Assembly (NCBI RefSeq): GCF_000248055.1
Contig: NZ_BAFC01000025.1
Span: 62,001-126,000 of the forward strand
Length of the DNA stretch: 64,000 bases
Direction: 5' to 3'
Source of the DNA: Gordonia sputi NBRC 100414
GTDB taxonomy: Bacteria > Actinomycetota > Actinomycetes > Mycobacteriales > Mycobacteriaceae
Both the position numbers and the translations under genes were made by a program. The notes beneath the pieces are model-generated. The model worked only from the letters and a program-made list of their open reading frames with translations. It did no database searches and was not told where the DNA came from. Each line of letters begins with the position of its first letter. Position 1 is the stretch's first letter. Of this stretch, positions 1 through 9,429 are shown piece by piece.

Positions 1-135
1 GATCAAGCCAGCGCTGGCGACACCGACAGTGGGATCCACATGCATGCCGGTCAGCCTAGCAATCTATTCCGCGCGGTTGCGTGGTTGCGCCTTCAGTCTC
101 CACTCCACCGCGCCTTTTCCTGCCACACTGGAGTT

Positions 136-1836
136 ATGGGTGATCAACCCGCAATCGTGCTCGTGTCGTCCGGCCACTCAGAGCAACTTCGCGGTGAGTT
201 CGGTCGGTATCTCCGCGACTATCGCATCGAGTGTGCGGAGTCGGGGGTCGGAGCGATAGTGCTCCTCGGCAGCCTTGTGGGCGACGGGGTTCCGGTGGCG
301 CAGATCGTCGTGGAGTCCGAGTTGCCGGACATGTCGGTGTTCGAGGCGCTGAGCACTTTTCGTTCCATCGTGCCGACGGCCAAACGCGTCGTCATCATCT
401 CGTGGGAGAACTTCGGCACCCACATCGAGATGCTGCGACCCGCCCTCGCGAAAGGCAAGTTCGACACCTTTCTGCTGATGCCGCGTGGCGCTCGCGACGA
501 GGAATTCCACTACGCGATCACCGAGATGCTGTCCGACTGGGGTGCGACCGTCGCGACCCCGGTCGTCGACTCCGTTCGCGTCATCAGCGACTCGTCGTCG
601 GCGCTCACGCTGGGCATCCGAGACCTCCTCGACCGCATGGGGATGCCCAATCGGATGTACTCCAGCGACAGTGTCGAGGGGCAGGCGGCGCTCGCGCTGT
701 ACGACTCGGGTGGCGCACCGGTTCGGTTTCCGCTCGTCCAGTCCATGGCCCCGAAGTTGCGCAACCGTGTGATCTCACCGGGCACGCCACGCGACGTATC
801 GGCGCTCATCTTCGGACGGCCATCGGATGTGGACGAGGACGAGGTCGTCGATCTGGCGATCGTCGGCGCAGGACCCGCGGGACTCGCGGCCGCCGTGTAC
901 GGCGCGTCGGAGGGCTTGTCGACGGTGGTTCTGGAATCCGATGTCGTTGGGGGACAAGCTGGTACGAGTTCGATGATCCGCAACTACCTAGGCTTCCCGC
1001 GTGGCATCTCGGGGATGCGTCTCGCGCAGCGTGCACGTACGCAGGCAACACGTTTCGGTGCGCGCTTCTACTCCGGGTGGCCTGTCGACGAACTGCGACT
1101 CGGCGTCGACGATGCACCGCATCGCCTCTGCACCGAGGGTGGCGACGTGCTTGCGAGGAGTGTGCTCATCGCGAGCGGTGTCGCGTATCGACGGCTGGGC
1201 GTCGAATCGCTGGAATCGCTTGTCGGGTCGGGTGTGAACTACGGTGCGGGAATGTCCGCGGCACGCGAGATGGACGGGCGCGACGTGTTCGTCGTCGGTG
1301 GTGGAAATTCTGCCGGGCAGGCCGCGATTCATCTCGCCCGCTTCGCGCGCTCGGTGACGATTCTGATTCGACGGTCAGACCTCACCGAGACGATGTCGCA
1401 GTATCTGATCGGGGAGATCGCGTATCACCCGCGGATCGATGTGCGTGGTACCACCGAGGTCATCGACGGCGGTGGCGATGGCCAACTCGAATGGCTGGAG
1501 TTGTGCGACACCGTCACTCGCGCCAGCGAGCGGGTGAGCGCAGGCGGACTGTTCTTGCTGATCGGTGCCGAACCGCATTGCGACTGGCTGCCCGACACGA
1601 TTGCGCTCGACGATCGCGGCTTCGTACTGACCGGACGCGACGTTCCGAAGGATCAGTGGCCCGGCGAACTCCCGCCACCGAATCTCGCCACAAGTGTCGC
1701 AGGGGTTTTCGCCGCGGGCGACATCAGGGCACAGTCGATGAAGCGTGTCGCCGCATCGAGTGGCGAGGGAGCAAGCGCCGTCCCGATGGTGCACGCGTGG
1801 TTGGCCGCTCGGCGGACAGCATCAGCCGAGAGCTGA
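136..1836 (+). CDS. REC-like / thioredoxin-reductase-like fused FAD oxidoreductase, catalytic residues degenerate
   Basis: This 566-residue protein has an N-terminal ~130-residue segment resembling a response-regulator receiver, then a pyridine nucleotide-disulphide oxidoreductase body. The FAD dinucleotide-binding motif [10 protein letters not shown] is near residues 244-253, the NADPH motif [10 protein letters not shown] lies near 390, and a C-terminal GVFAAGD motif is present. The architecture matches the 'fused response regulator/thioredoxin-disulfide reductase' family. Two things are missing. The receiver phospho-acceptor Asp position appears to be Glu60 (VESELP where the family has ADQRMP). 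The redox CxxC of thioredoxin reductase is replaced by GAGM at 370-373. It is therefore probably an FAD/NAD(P)H enzyme that does not reduce disulphides. I chose ATG 136 because GGAG lies just upstream at 130-133; the in-frame ATG at 40 would add 32 residues of poor-looking sequence. Convergent with the next gene, separated by 2 bp. Confidence 0.85.
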   Translation: MGDQPAIVLVSSGHSEQLRGEFGRYLRDYRIECAESGVGAIVLLGSLVGDGVPVAQIVVESELPDMSVFEALSTFRSIVPTAKRVVIISWENFGTHIEMLRPALAKGKFDTFLLMPRGARDEEFHYAITEMLSDWGATVATPVVDSVRVISDSSSALTLGIRDLLDRMGMPNRMYSSDSVEGQAALALYDSGGAPVRFPLVQSMAPKLRNRVISPGTPRDVSALIFGRPSDVDEDEVVDLAIVGAGPAGLAAAVYGASEGLSTVVLESDVVGGQAGTSSMIRNYLGFPRGISGMRLAQRARTQATRFGARFYSGWPVDELRLGVDDAPHRLCTEGGDVLARSVLIASGVAYRRLGVESLESLVGSGVNYGAGMSAAREMDGRDVFVVGGGNSAGQAAIHLARFARSVTILIRRSDLTETMSQYLIGEIAYHPRIDVRGTTEVIDGGGDGQLEWLELCDTVTRASERVSAGGLFLLIGAEPHCDWLPDTIALDDRGFVLTGRDVPKDQWPGELPPPNLATSVAGVFAAGDIRAQSMKRVAASSGEGASAVPMVHAWLAARRTASAES

Positions 1837-1838
1837 CG

Positions 1839-2921
1839 TCACTTGTGCTGCAGCACTTCTCGTGTGTCGAGCTCGTCGAGGAACTCTTCGACGCGCGGCC
1901 ACGTCTGTTCCGCAGCGGCGTCGCCTGCGATCAGGCCGAGATGACTGGTCTCGACGGTCTGGAAGTGCACGTCGGTTGAGCCGCTGAGAAGTTCGACGCC
2001 GTGGTGAGCGGCTTCCCAGCTCGCGATGGCGTCGCGGTGGCTGCCGAAGAGTTGGATGGGCTTGCGGATCGTCGTCAGATCGACAATGCGACCATCGAAA
2101 TCGACTACACCCGAAGCTAATTCGTCGCGGTAGACGAAGTTCTCCCACATCTGTAGCGACACCTTGCCCGCATAGCCCGGCATGGCGTTCTGGAATCGGT
2201 CGATGACCTGCATGCGAGCGAGCGCCTCGTGGTCGTCTGCGTTGCGCAGGATGTAGAGCGGCTTCTTGAGTTCGCGGTCGGCGGCCAGCGCGCGGTAGGC
2301 GATACGCACCAGTGGCGCGGGAATGCCGCCCATCACCTTGAGCGCGCCCGTGATCGGCACACCGCCGACCGGTTGCATGACCCGTTTGACGAGCGGGTAC
2401 GGCGTCACGGCGTCGTAGTCGAGCGGTGTACCGATCGCGGTGATCGAGCGCACCGGCAGGTCTGGGTGCGCCGCGATCATCAGGAGCGACACGGTCCCGC
2501 CCAGGCTCCACGCGGCGACGTCGACCTCATCGGCGGAGTAGTCGGTGAGCACTCGGTCGATCGCCTGCGGAACGATGTCGTCGAAGTAGGTCTCGAAGCC
2601 GACCTGCCGGTGTGCCTGCCCGACGTCGCCGAAGTCGACGACGTACGGGATGCGTCCCGCGGCGAGGAGATGCTCGACTGCCGATTGCCCCGGCCCGAGG
2701 TCGTAGCAGCGAGCAGGCACCGCGAGCGGCGGGACCAGCAGGATCGGCGGCCTGCCTGATGCGCGGGCGGCGGAAACCTGCTCGGCGGTGCCGTAGCGAC
2801 GCAGCGTGCGCTGCGGATCGTCGAAGAAGGTGACGTGAGGGGTCTCGGTGTCTGGTGCAACCTGATGTCCGCCGAGGATGCGTGCCAGTGTCTGCACTCG
2901 TTTCCAGCGTGACGCGGCCAT
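1839..2921 (-). CDS. PhaC-like alpha/beta hydrolase
   Basis: The 360-residue product looks like class III poly(3-hydroxyalkanoate) synthase (PhaC) and related alpha/beta hydrolases. It has PPILLVPPLAVPARCYDL early, the lid/strand region with YVVDFGDVGQ, and a nucleophile elbow AWSLGG. True PHA synthases carry Cys at the nucleophile position; here it is Ser, so it is more likely a hydrolase/esterase or depolymerase-like enzyme than a polymerase. A late His (SHLGLI) fits the catalytic triad. ATG 2921 was chosen because the reverse strand reads GGAGGAGAGCAG immediately before it; a longer ORF starting at 2978 has no such site. The start is divergent from the kinase at 2988, leaving a 66-bp shared promoter region. 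Confidence 0.8.
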   Translation of the reverse strand: MAASRWKRVQTLARILGGHQVAPDTETPHVTFFDDPQRTLRRYGTAEQVSAARASGRPPILLVPPLAVPARCYDLGPGQSAVEHLLAAGRIPYVVDFGDVGQAHRQVGFETYFDDIVPQAIDRVLTDYSADEVDVAAWSLGGTVSLLMIAAHPDLPVRSITAIGTPLDYDAVTPYPLVKRVMQPVGGVPITGALKVMGGIPAPLVRIAYRALAADRELKKPLYILRNADDHEALARMQVIDRFQNAMPGYAGKVSLQMWENFVYRDELASGVVDFDGRIVDLTTIRKPIQLFGSHRDAIASWEAAHHGVELLSGSTDVHFQTVETSHLGLIAGDAAAEQTWPRVEEFLDELDTREVLQHK

Positions 2922-2987
2922 CTGCTCTCCTCCATCTCGGTGATCGAACAGCAATCTACGCGACCGGCGTAACGGCATACTCGGGGT

Positions 2988-3848
2988 ATGGAGGCAACAG
3001 GTTCAGGAGTGGTGGCGGTCGTCGGAACGTTGAATCTCGACCTGGTGGTCACACTCGCCCACAGACCCGCCGTCGGTGAGACGGTCCTCGGTCGGTCGTT
3101 GACCGAGCGTCCCGGCGGCAAAGGAGCCAATCAGGCACGAGCCGCCGCCGCGGCCGCGTCAACCGCGCTGGTGGGTGCGACGGGCACCGATGCGGCTGGA
3201 GACCGGTTGGTGTCTGATCTCGTCGACGTGGGCGTCGACGTCACGTACGTGCGACGGGTATCGGGCACCAGCGGCCATGCGGTCATCGAGGTCGACGAGG
3301 ATGGCGACAACAGCATCATCGTGATCTCCGGCGCCAACAGCCAACTGACCCCCGACGACGTCGGCGCGGCACTCGACGCGCTGCGCCCCGCCGTCGTGAT
3401 GACGCAGTTGGAATCGCCCACCGAGGTCACCGCTGCAACCGCGACGTGGTGCCAAGACAGCGAGATTCGATTCGTCCTGAATCCCAGCCCGACTGCACCG
3501 GTCGACCCGTCGATCCTCGCCGAAGCCGACCCGCTGATCGTCAATCAGATCGAGGCGGCGTACTACGCAGATTTGTCAGAGGATGCCGAGCCGTCTGACC
3601 TCGCGCGAAAGTTGTTGACTATCAGCAGATCCGTGATCATCACGCGAGGTGGCGACGACGTGGTGGTCGCCGGGAGCGGATCGCTGGACATCCTCGACGT
3701 TCCGCAGGTCGACGTGGTGGACACCACGGGTACAGGCGATGTCTTCGCGGGCACGCTTGTTGCGCATCTCGCCAACGGCACAACGCTTCTCGACGCCGCA
3801 CGCGCCGCGAACAGGGCGTCGGCCGATCACGTTTCCGCGTCGAGATGA
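2988..3848 (+). CDS. PfkB-family carbohydrate kinase, ribokinase-like
   Basis: The 286-residue protein is a PfkB/ribokinase family sugar kinase. The N-terminal motif GTLNLDLVV, the family signature around RPGGKGANQARAAA (residues ~41-54) and the C-terminal ATP/catalytic-base signature DTTGTGDVFAGT (~245-256) are all visible, with the catalytic Asp inside the last. Length is close to ribokinase (~300). It most probably phosphorylates ribose or another pentose/nucleoside with ATP in the cytoplasm; the exact sugar cannot be read from sequence alone. No transporter or rbsD is nearby. The 3' end overlaps the convergent ATPase gene by 22 bp. Confidence 0.82.
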   Translation: MEATGSGVVAVVGTLNLDLVVTLAHRPAVGETVLGRSLTERPGGKGANQARAAAAAASTALVGATGTDAAGDRLVSDLVDVGVDVTYVRRVSGTSGHAVIEVDEDGDNSIIVISGANSQLTPDDVGAALDALRPAVVMTQLESPTEVTAATATWCQDSEIRFVLNPSPTAPVDPSILAEADPLIVNQIEAAYYADLSEDAEPSDLARKLLTISRSVIITRGGDDVVVAGSGSLDILDVPQVDVVDTTGTGDVFAGTLVAHLANGTTLLDAARAANRASADHVSASR

Positions 3849-4834
3849 GTCGTGTTGGCTGTGGGCCGCAGCATCGACAATCGGCTTATTGTGCGGGCCG
3901 CATCGGGCGGTGACCGCTTCGCGCGGAGGATGTCGCGTGGAGTTCCCTGAGACACAATGTTGAGAACGATGTCCCGGTCACAACAGATGTCGACCAGATT
4001 TCCCAAGCGCTGCAGTGGTTCTCGGTCCACGAGGGCGAGGTCGGGTACGTCGCGGAGAGTGATCTCGCGGAACCGCTCGGTCAGCGCGAGGTACTCCCGC
4101 ATCCCCAGCGGCCGCTCGCAGAGCTCGGCGAACGTGACTGCCGCCGCTATGGCGTTGTGTAGAACCTCGACCGACTGGCCGTTCATATCGATTCGTTCGG
4201 GCAACATCCCGGCGATCTGCTCAGACTCCGTCGGTGACCAGGTTCCGGCGGAAAAGCCGTGTCGTGGCGCGGCGGCGCACCTTCGGTAGTCGTCACCCTC
4301 GCCAATCCAAATAACCGAGAACTCTCTCTCAATGAGGTCAATCGCCTGTTGAAACCGGTGGTGCATCAAGGGGTTTGGAAGCAGCTGTTGCGGCGGATAG
4401 TTCGACGTCGCAATGAACAGTGTCCCGTCGCGGACGATGCGTCGAAGAGTTGCGGTGAGGTAGATGGCGTCGGCGACGTCGTGGACGTGAAACTCGTCGA
4501 ACATGATCGCCGTCGAGTCAGCTAGCAACTCGTCGAGCGCGTCGTCGACAGTCCCTCTTGTGGATGCGATGAGGTGGTCGATCGCAGCGAAGAACTCGTA
4601 GAAATGGAAGCGACGCTTTGATGCGGTGGGGATGGCGTTGAAGTACAGGGACGACAACGCGGTCTTGCCTCGCCCCGGATCTCCCCAGAGGTAGAATCCG
4701 TTACCTACGTTGAGCGCCATGGATGTCATCGCTTCACGTTGTGCGACATCGAGTTTCAGGTTCGATTCAGCCACTGCGGCGAAGAACGCCTCACGCATTG
4801 ATTCCGCGGACTTCTGTCGTACGCGACGTCGCAT
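3827..4834 (-). CDS. AFG1/ZapE-family P-loop ATPase
   Basis: The 335-residue protein carries a Walker A GDPGRGKTALSS (residues ~52-63), a Walker B IMFDEFHVHDVADAI (~111-125) and a sensor-like ATSNYPPQQLL, the combination typical of AFG1-like/ZapE ATPases. E. coli ZapE acts at the division ring under stress and yeast Afg1 in mitochondrial proteostasis; the role of the actinobacterial members is less clear. The start at 4834 has GAGGTGACAAG directly upstream. The gene is divergent from a TetR regulator, with a perfect palindrome between them at 4851-4876, so the two are probably co-regulated. Confidence 0.85.
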   Translation of the reverse strand: MRRRVRQKSAESMREAFFAAVAESNLKLDVAQREAMTSMALNVGNGFYLWGDPGRGKTALSSLYFNAIPTASKRRFHFYEFFAAIDHLIASTRGTVDDALDELLADSTAIMFDEFHVHDVADAIYLTATLRRIVRDGTLFIATSNYPPQQLLPNPLMHHRFQQAIDLIEREFSVIWIGEGDDYRRCAAAPRHGFSAGTWSPTESEQIAGMLPERIDMNGQSVEVLHNAIAAAVTFAELCERPLGMREYLALTERFREITLRDVPDLALVDREPLQRLGNLVDICCDRDIVLNIVSQGTPRDILRAKRSPPDAARTISRLSMLRPTANTTHLDAET

Positions 4835-4850
4835 CTTGTCACCTCGTCTC

Positions 4851-4876
4851 GGTTACTCTATATTTGTAGAGTAACC
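4851..4876. promoter_or_regulatory. Perfect palindrome, probable TetR operator
   Basis: GGTTACTCTA (4851-4860) and TAGAGTAACC (4867-4876) are perfect inverted arms of 10 bp around a 6-bp AT-rich spacer, placed between the divergent starts of the ZapE-like ATPase (4834) and the TetR gene (4891). Position and symmetry suggest an autoregulatory operator acting on both promoters. It could in principle form a hairpin, but there is no T-run after it. Confidence 0.75.
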
Positions 4877-4890
4877 GAACGGAGATGTCG

Positions 4891-5472
4891 ATGCCCCGAC
4901 CCGGCGACCGCCGCCCACTCATCTGCGACTGTGCGATCACACTGCTCGCCGACGGTGGCGCACGCGCGCTGACACACGGCGCCATCGACCGCGCGGCCGG
5001 ACTGCCGAAGGGCTCGACGTCGTACTACTTCCGGACGCGCGACGCGTTGATCTCCGCAACCGTCGAACGAATCCGTGCGCACTCGCGTGACGCCATGAAC
5101 AACGCCGAGCCGATCGGTGAGATATCGGTCGACGCCGCAGCGGTGTTCATCGCCGAGCAACTGGCGGCGTTCACTGGCGTCCGACGCCCCGACGCGCTCG
5201 CGGTGTTCGCGCTGCTGCCCGAGGTTCGTGAAAATGACTCGCTGCGAACCGAACTCGGCTCGTGCTTGTTCTCGCTAAATCGTGCCACCGCGCTACTCGA
5301 GGTGTTGGGATCGTCGACGCCGCGTGAGGACGCCGCCGACCTCATCGCGTTCCTGTCCGGGATGTTGTTCGACACCTTCTTCGGAATGCGAAGTCGCGCT
5401 GTCGGCGGTGTCCGACCGGCTTCGGACTCCGTGGAGCAGATGCTCCGGCAGATGATTTCCACATCCCGCTGA
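4891..5472 (+). CDS. TetR-family transcriptional regulator
   Basis: A 193-residue TetR regulator: the N-terminal helix-turn-helix region runs roughly through residues 8-52, with ALTHGAIDRAAGLPKGSTSYYF as the recognition part (read in two stretches) and a helical ligand-binding C-terminus. ATG 4891 is preferred because GGAG at 4881-4884 is 6 nt upstream; the in-frame ATG at 4885 touches that GGAG. The perfect palindrome at 4851-4876 sits directly upstream and is the obvious operator, shared with the divergent ATPase gene. The ligand is unknown. Confidence 0.85.
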   Translation: MPRPGDRRPLICDCAITLLADGGARALTHGAIDRAAGLPKGSTSYYFRTRDALISATVERIRAHSRDAMNNAEPIGEISVDAAAVFIAEQLAAFTGVRRPDALAVFALLPEVRENDSLRTELGSCLFSLNRATALLEVLGSSTPREDAADLIAFLSGMLFDTFFGMRSRAVGGVRPASDSVEQMLRQMISTSR

Positions 5473-5515
5473 GCACGGAACGACATTTGTCAGACCTCGC
5501 CTGTATGTTCGAAGT

Positions 5516-7129
5516 ATGTCCTTGGAAACCTTCTCCGACCCGGCCGGCGCGGCCGACGCCACAGGCGTGCCCGCGTCGCAGCCGCCGGTGCTCGCGCGCG
5601 TCGCCGAGGACGAATCCCTGTCGAAAACCGATCTGGTCGAGGTGATCGCGCACTGCGCCTCCACCATTGCTTCTGCACAGTTCCGCCTGTTGACGGCGAT
5701 CAGTCTCATCCACGAGGAGCACGAAGAAGACTACGGCGTCGAGATCGGCGAACTGACCGACGGCCGAGCAGACTCACCAGAAGCGGTGCGCGAGTTCGCT
5801 GCTCGTGGACAGACCGGTGACGACCCCCGCGCACAGTACGGCCCCAATGGTGTGGAACGCACCATCGCCGACGTCGGCGCCGTGTTGTCGCTACCGCCGG
5901 GTCGGGCACGCGAGTTGATCATCGACGCCCACGCCCTGCGCTACCGACTCCCCTACACCTCCTCACTCCTGGCCTGCGGGCGCATCGACCTGCAGCGCTT
6001 CCACATCGCTGTCGCCCGCACCAGCCTGTGCGGCCCCGACACCATCGACGAGGTCGACGCCCGCCTCACCGCCGCCCTCTCAGCACGTGATCATCTGTCA
6101 ACGACACGATTTGCTGCGCTCGTCGATTCTGTTGTCGCCCAAGTCGATGCCGAAGCCGTCAAACGACGCCGTGCCCGCATCGACTCCGACCGCAACGTCC
6201 AGGTCCGCCCCGACCGGTGGACTCCCGGCCAATCCCGACTGACCGGCACCGTGCCCGCCGCCTCCGGCGTATTGATCGACCAACGCCTCACCCAACTCGC
6301 CACCAGCGTCCACGACGCCGACCCCCGCACCCACGCACAACGCCGAGCCGACGCACTGACCGCATTCGCCAACGGCGACACCACCCTCGCCTGCCGATGC
6401 GACACCTGCACCAGCCCCGACACCAGTGACGTCGACACCACCGAACCCACCCCGACGCCCATGCCGATGCCGGTGGGGCCGCGCGCGATGATTCATGTCG
6501 TCGCGAATCAATCGACCCTCGACGGTAAGGACGATCAGCCCGGCTACCTCGATGGTGTCGGGGTCATCGACGCCGACACAGTCCGCGAGTTGGCCGAAGA
6601 CGCAGCATTCGACTACCTCGATGCCGGCGCCGGCGTCGGCGCTCTGGATCCGCGCCACCCCGACCACGCCGCGGCCGCACGCGCAGCACTGCGCTACGTG
6701 CCCAGCAAGAAACTTCTCGCCCTGGTCCGCTCGGGTGAACTGTGCTGCACCTTTCCCGGGTGCACCAACCCGGTGTGGCACGCCGACGTCGACCACAGCA
6801 CCCCGTTTGACCACCACAACCCGTCCAGCGGTGGGTTGACAGTTCGCGCCAACCTCAAACCACTGTGCCGGTTTCATCACCGCACCAAAACGTTCGGTCG
6901 ATGGCGTGACTACCAACTCGACCTACAGACAGCAATTTTCGTGTCCCCCACCGGACACACCTTTGTCGGCAACGCCTTCGGCGGACTCGATCTGTTCCCC
7001 AAACTCATCCCCACCAAACCACCAGATCACCCCGCGCGCCGAACCATCGACACCATCCACGCCCAACGACGCGCGAAAGTCGCACGCGCCGAAGAGAAGT
7101 GGAACGAAGAGAACCCGCCTCCCTACTGA
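5516..7129 (+). CDS. DUF222 / 13E12-repeat HNH endonuclease-type protein
   Basis: The 537-residue product is of the 13E12 repeat family found in many copies in mycobacteria and relatives. The first ~330 residues form the helical DUF222 region. The C-terminal HNH zinc domain shows CTFPGC, WHADVDHSTPFD, LKPLC and FHHRTKT, with paired cysteines and the HNH histidines in place. A low-complexity linker (TEPTPTPMPMPVG) precedes the second half. The family is presumed to contain nucleases, and its members are often scattered as dispersed repeats; function has not been settled. The gene stands alone, ahead of an unrelated small gene. Confidence 0.85.
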   Translation: MSLETFSDPAGAADATGVPASQPPVLARVAEDESLSKTDLVEVIAHCASTIASAQFRLLTAISLIHEEHEEDYGVEIGELTDGRADSPEAVREFAARGQTGDDPRAQYGPNGVERTIADVGAVLSLPPGRARELIIDAHALRYRLPYTSSLLACGRIDLQRFHIAVARTSLCGPDTIDEVDARLTAALSARDHLSTTRFAALVDSVVAQVDAEAVKRRRARIDSDRNVQVRPDRWTPGQSRLTGTVPAASGVLIDQRLTQLATSVHDADPRTHAQRRADALTAFANGDTTLACRCDTCTSPDTSDVDTTEPTPTPMPMPVGPRAMIHVVANQSTLDGKDDQPGYLDGVGVIDADTVRELAEDAAFDYLDAGAGVGALDPRHPDHAAAARAALRYVPSKKLLALVRSGELCCTFPGCTNPVWHADVDHSTPFDHHNPSSGGLTVRANLKPLCRFHHRTKTFGRWRDYQLDLQTAIFVSPTGHTFVGNAFGGLDLFPKLIPTKPPDHPARRTIDTIHAQRRAKVARAEEKWNEENPPPY

Positions 7130-7192
7130 TCACAATGCAGTTTTGTGAGCGGTCGCGGCGTGCTAACGTCACGCCCGCAATGGAGGTGCACG

Positions 7193-7561
7193 TTGAGTGA
7201 ATACGCGCCGTCGAGTGAGTACCCGTCATCGGGTGAGCCCGACTGCTTTCATGTGTCGTCCGTCCTGAACAGAGACTCGATCGCGGCCCACGGCCTCGAC
7301 GTCCGGCTGATGGGTGCTGCGCGAGGCATCGCCGGGAGTCGCCGACCCGAGCAAGACGGCTGCTTCATTGCGCGCGGAACGTGGCAGCGCGACTACTTCG
7401 TCAAGATGAACAACACCGACGGACCAGTCGACGTGTGGCGAGTCTCGAACATCGATCCCGAAGCGTTCGTGACCTCACCCGAGGGATACAGCTACGTGCC
7501 CGGCGCCATTGCGGCATCACAACTTGCACTCACCGACACGGACATCCACCCGCGGGAGTGA
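7193..7561 (+). CDS. Small protein resembling KptA/Tpt1-type ADP-ribosyl fold (uncertain)
   Basis: A 122-residue soluble protein. I do not recognise a named family with certainty. The pattern FHVSSVLNRDSIAAHGLDV near the N-terminus, followed by G-rich GAARGIAGSRRP and later VWRVSNID, resembles the H-S-S-NR-SI-GL signature of RNA 2'-phosphotransferases and other small ADP-ribosyltransferase-fold proteins, so an ART-like enzyme is a possibility. The start is taken as TTG 7193 because GGAGG lies at 7182-7186, 6 nt upstream; the GTG at 7145 has no comparable site. It follows the DUF222-HNH gene by 63 bp on the same strand. Confidence 0.55.
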   Translation: MSEYAPSSEYPSSGEPDCFHVSSVLNRDSIAAHGLDVRLMGAARGIAGSRRPEQDGCFIARGTWQRDYFVKMNNTDGPVDVWRVSNIDPEAFVTSPEGYSYVPGAIAASQLALTDTDIHPRE

Positions 7562-7600
7562 GCCACTCGAATATCGCGACGTCACCACGACGTTTCGCGG

Positions 7601-8701
7601 TCAGCCCTGCGCCGCACCCAGCTTGTCGGCAGGGGTGAACGGAGTGGGGACCGAGCCCACGTCGACGGCCAGCGCAAGCGTCTCGCCGATCGTCGGTGCG
7701 TGCTTGAACAGGTTGTGCCCGGCGAGGGCGAAGACCGGTCCGTTCTGCCAAATCCCGACGCCGTCGTCACCCCACGGCAGCGTGGTGACCCAACAGTGCA
7801 CGATGCCGGTCGGCGTCGAATGGAATCCTGGGAGTGCGCGCGACACATAGGCGCGGGCGTCGTGGGCATGTCGCGCGAGGGCGTCGCCGTCGACGATCGC
7901 TCCGTCGACGTCGGCATCGACCGAATCGGCGAGACCGAGGCCGTACGCCGACCTGTCCGGGTAGGCGGCCGCATAAACACCGCTGAAGCCGAATGCGCCA
8001 CTGCCATCCTGCAACGTCGGAAGCCGACCGTCGGCACCATCACGGACCGCGAATGACACCCGCACGTGCGCACCGAGTTGAACCGGGATCTCGATCCCGA
8101 CGCCGCGCGCCAGCGCCGCAGTTCCGCGTCCCGCACACACGACGGCCGCGGCGTGTTCGCCCACCAACGTGGGGCAGCGAACCTGCACGCCGTCGTCGAC
8201 ACTCCTGAGCGAGATAACCTGTTCGCGCACAACATGATCGCCCAAACTCTGACTGAGCAGTTCGATGACCGTGCGTGTGTGGATGGAGCCCGCGGAGGGA
8301 TCGAACACCGCCGGGCCGTCGTAGTCAGCCAACTGCGGCAGCAGCGAGTGCAACTCGTCCGACCCGATCTCGCGGACACCGATCTCCGAATACTGTTGCA
8401 TCGCAGGCAATCTCCGCAGCGCGGCGTCGCCGAGAGCGAGACCACCGTCGCCGGACACCAACGGCGCGCCGAGTTCGTCTTCCCATCGGCGCCAGTGCGC
8501 TCGAGCGCGCACAGCAAGTTCGACGAGGCGCGGGTCGTCGTGCGCGTGCCGGAAGATTCGCGACTGCCCGGCCGACTGGCCGAATCCCGGCGTTCCGGTC
8601 TCGTACACCGTGACGGTCGATCCCTGTTGGGCGAGTTGATATGCGGTCGAGAGTCCGATGATCCCAGCGCCGATCACTGCAACGTCTGACGTCAGTGCCA
8701 T
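7601..8701 (-). CDS. FAD-dependent amine oxidoreductase, monomeric sarcosine oxidase/SolA-like
   Basis: The 366-residue protein begins with a DAO-family FAD motif (VAVIGAGIIGLSTAYQLAQ, residues 8-26) and continues with SRIFRHAHDD, GGLALGD, and CWVTTLPWGDDGVGIWQ, as in monomeric sarcosine oxidase and N-methyltryptophan oxidase. It would oxidise a secondary amine or N-methyl amino acid, producing H2O2. The covalent-FAD Cys of sarcosine oxidase should lie in the C-terminal half; the Cys in HCWVTT is a candidate. There is no strong ribosome-binding site at ATG 8701. It is divergent from the PfpI-family gene. Confidence 0.8.
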   Translation of the reverse strand: MALTSDVAVIGAGIIGLSTAYQLAQQGSTVTVYETGTPGFGQSAGQSRIFRHAHDDPRLVELAVRARAHWRRWEDELGAPLVSGDGGLALGDAALRRLPAMQQYSEIGVREIGSDELHSLLPQLADYDGPAVFDPSAGSIHTRTVIELLSQSLGDHVVREQVISLRSVDDGVQVRCPTLVGEHAAAVVCAGRGTAALARGVGIEIPVQLGAHVRVSFAVRDGADGRLPTLQDGSGAFGFSGVYAAAYPDRSAYGLGLADSVDADVDGAIVDGDALARHAHDARAYVSRALPGFHSTPTGIVHCWVTTLPWGDDGVGIWQNGPVFALAGHNLFKHAPTIGETLALAVDVGSVPTPFTPADKLGAAQG

Positions 8702-8805
8702 GCCTTCACCGTACGTCGGCCCTGCGCATCCGCGTGCGGACCGGCGTAGCGATGTCGACGCGTACGGTCGAAGTAGGGGATGACAAACGAGAGGAATCGT
8801 GTCAC

Positions 8806-9378
8806 ATGGCAGACGAACTCAATGGAATCACCGTCGCCTTTCTGGTCGCACCGGAGGGCATCGAGCAGGTCGAGTTGACCGAACCGTGGCGCGCCGTCGA
8901 AGAAACCGGCGGCACACCGAAACTCGTATCCACCAGCGACGGCGAAGTGCAGGCATTCAACCACCTCGACGCGGCCGACACGTTCAGCGTCGACGCGACA
9001 ACCGATTCGGTCACCGCGGCCGACTTCGACGCGCTGGTCCTACCCGGCGGCGTCGCGAATCCGGATTTCCTCCGCACCGACGCGTCGGCGGTGGCCTTCG
9101 CCAAGGGCTTCTTCGACGCGGGCAAACCCGTCGCGGCAATCTGCCACGCACCGTGGACGCTCGTCGAAGCCGACGTTGTGCGCGGACGCACGCTCACCTC
9201 GTGGCCGAGCCTGCAGACCGATATCCGCAATGCCGGCGCGACGTGGGTCGATGAGGAGCTAGTTGTCGACCGCGATGGCCCGAACACCCTGATCACCAGC
9301 CGAAAGCCCGACGACCTACCGGTATTCGACGCCGCGCTGGTCGCCGAATTCGGACGGAGTGCGGTCGCGCACTCCTGA
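8806..9378 (+). CDS. DJ-1/PfpI family protein (class I glutamine amidotransferase-like)
   Basis: A 190-residue DJ-1/PfpI superfamily protein, comparable in size to YhbO and PfpI. The nucleophile-elbow motif AAICHAPW places the reactive Cys and adjacent His at about residues 110-112; LVLPGGVANPDFLR is the preceding conserved loop. Members are protein/nucleotide deglycases, proteases or chaperones of stress response; the substrate cannot be assigned here. ATG 8806 follows GAGGA at 8791-8795; the longer ORF from 8695 adds a basic, non-conserved extension. Confidence 0.82.
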   Translation: MADELNGITVAFLVAPEGIEQVELTEPWRAVEETGGTPKLVSTSDGEVQAFNHLDAADTFSVDATTDSVTAADFDALVLPGGVANPDFLRTDASAVAFAKGFFDAGKPVAAICHAPWTLVEADVVRGRTLTSWPSLQTDIRNAGATWVDEELVVDRDGPNTLITSRKPDDLPVFDAALVAEFGRSAVAHS

Positions 9379-9429
9379 CCCGATCCGGCCCGGTAGGTCG
9401 CCGTCGCGATCTTGCTCTCGACGACGCGA

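Noticed and set aside
1839..2921. Genuine PHA synthase (phaC)
   Set aside because: The nucleophile is Ser (AWSLGG), not Cys, and no phaA/phaB/phasin genes are nearby.
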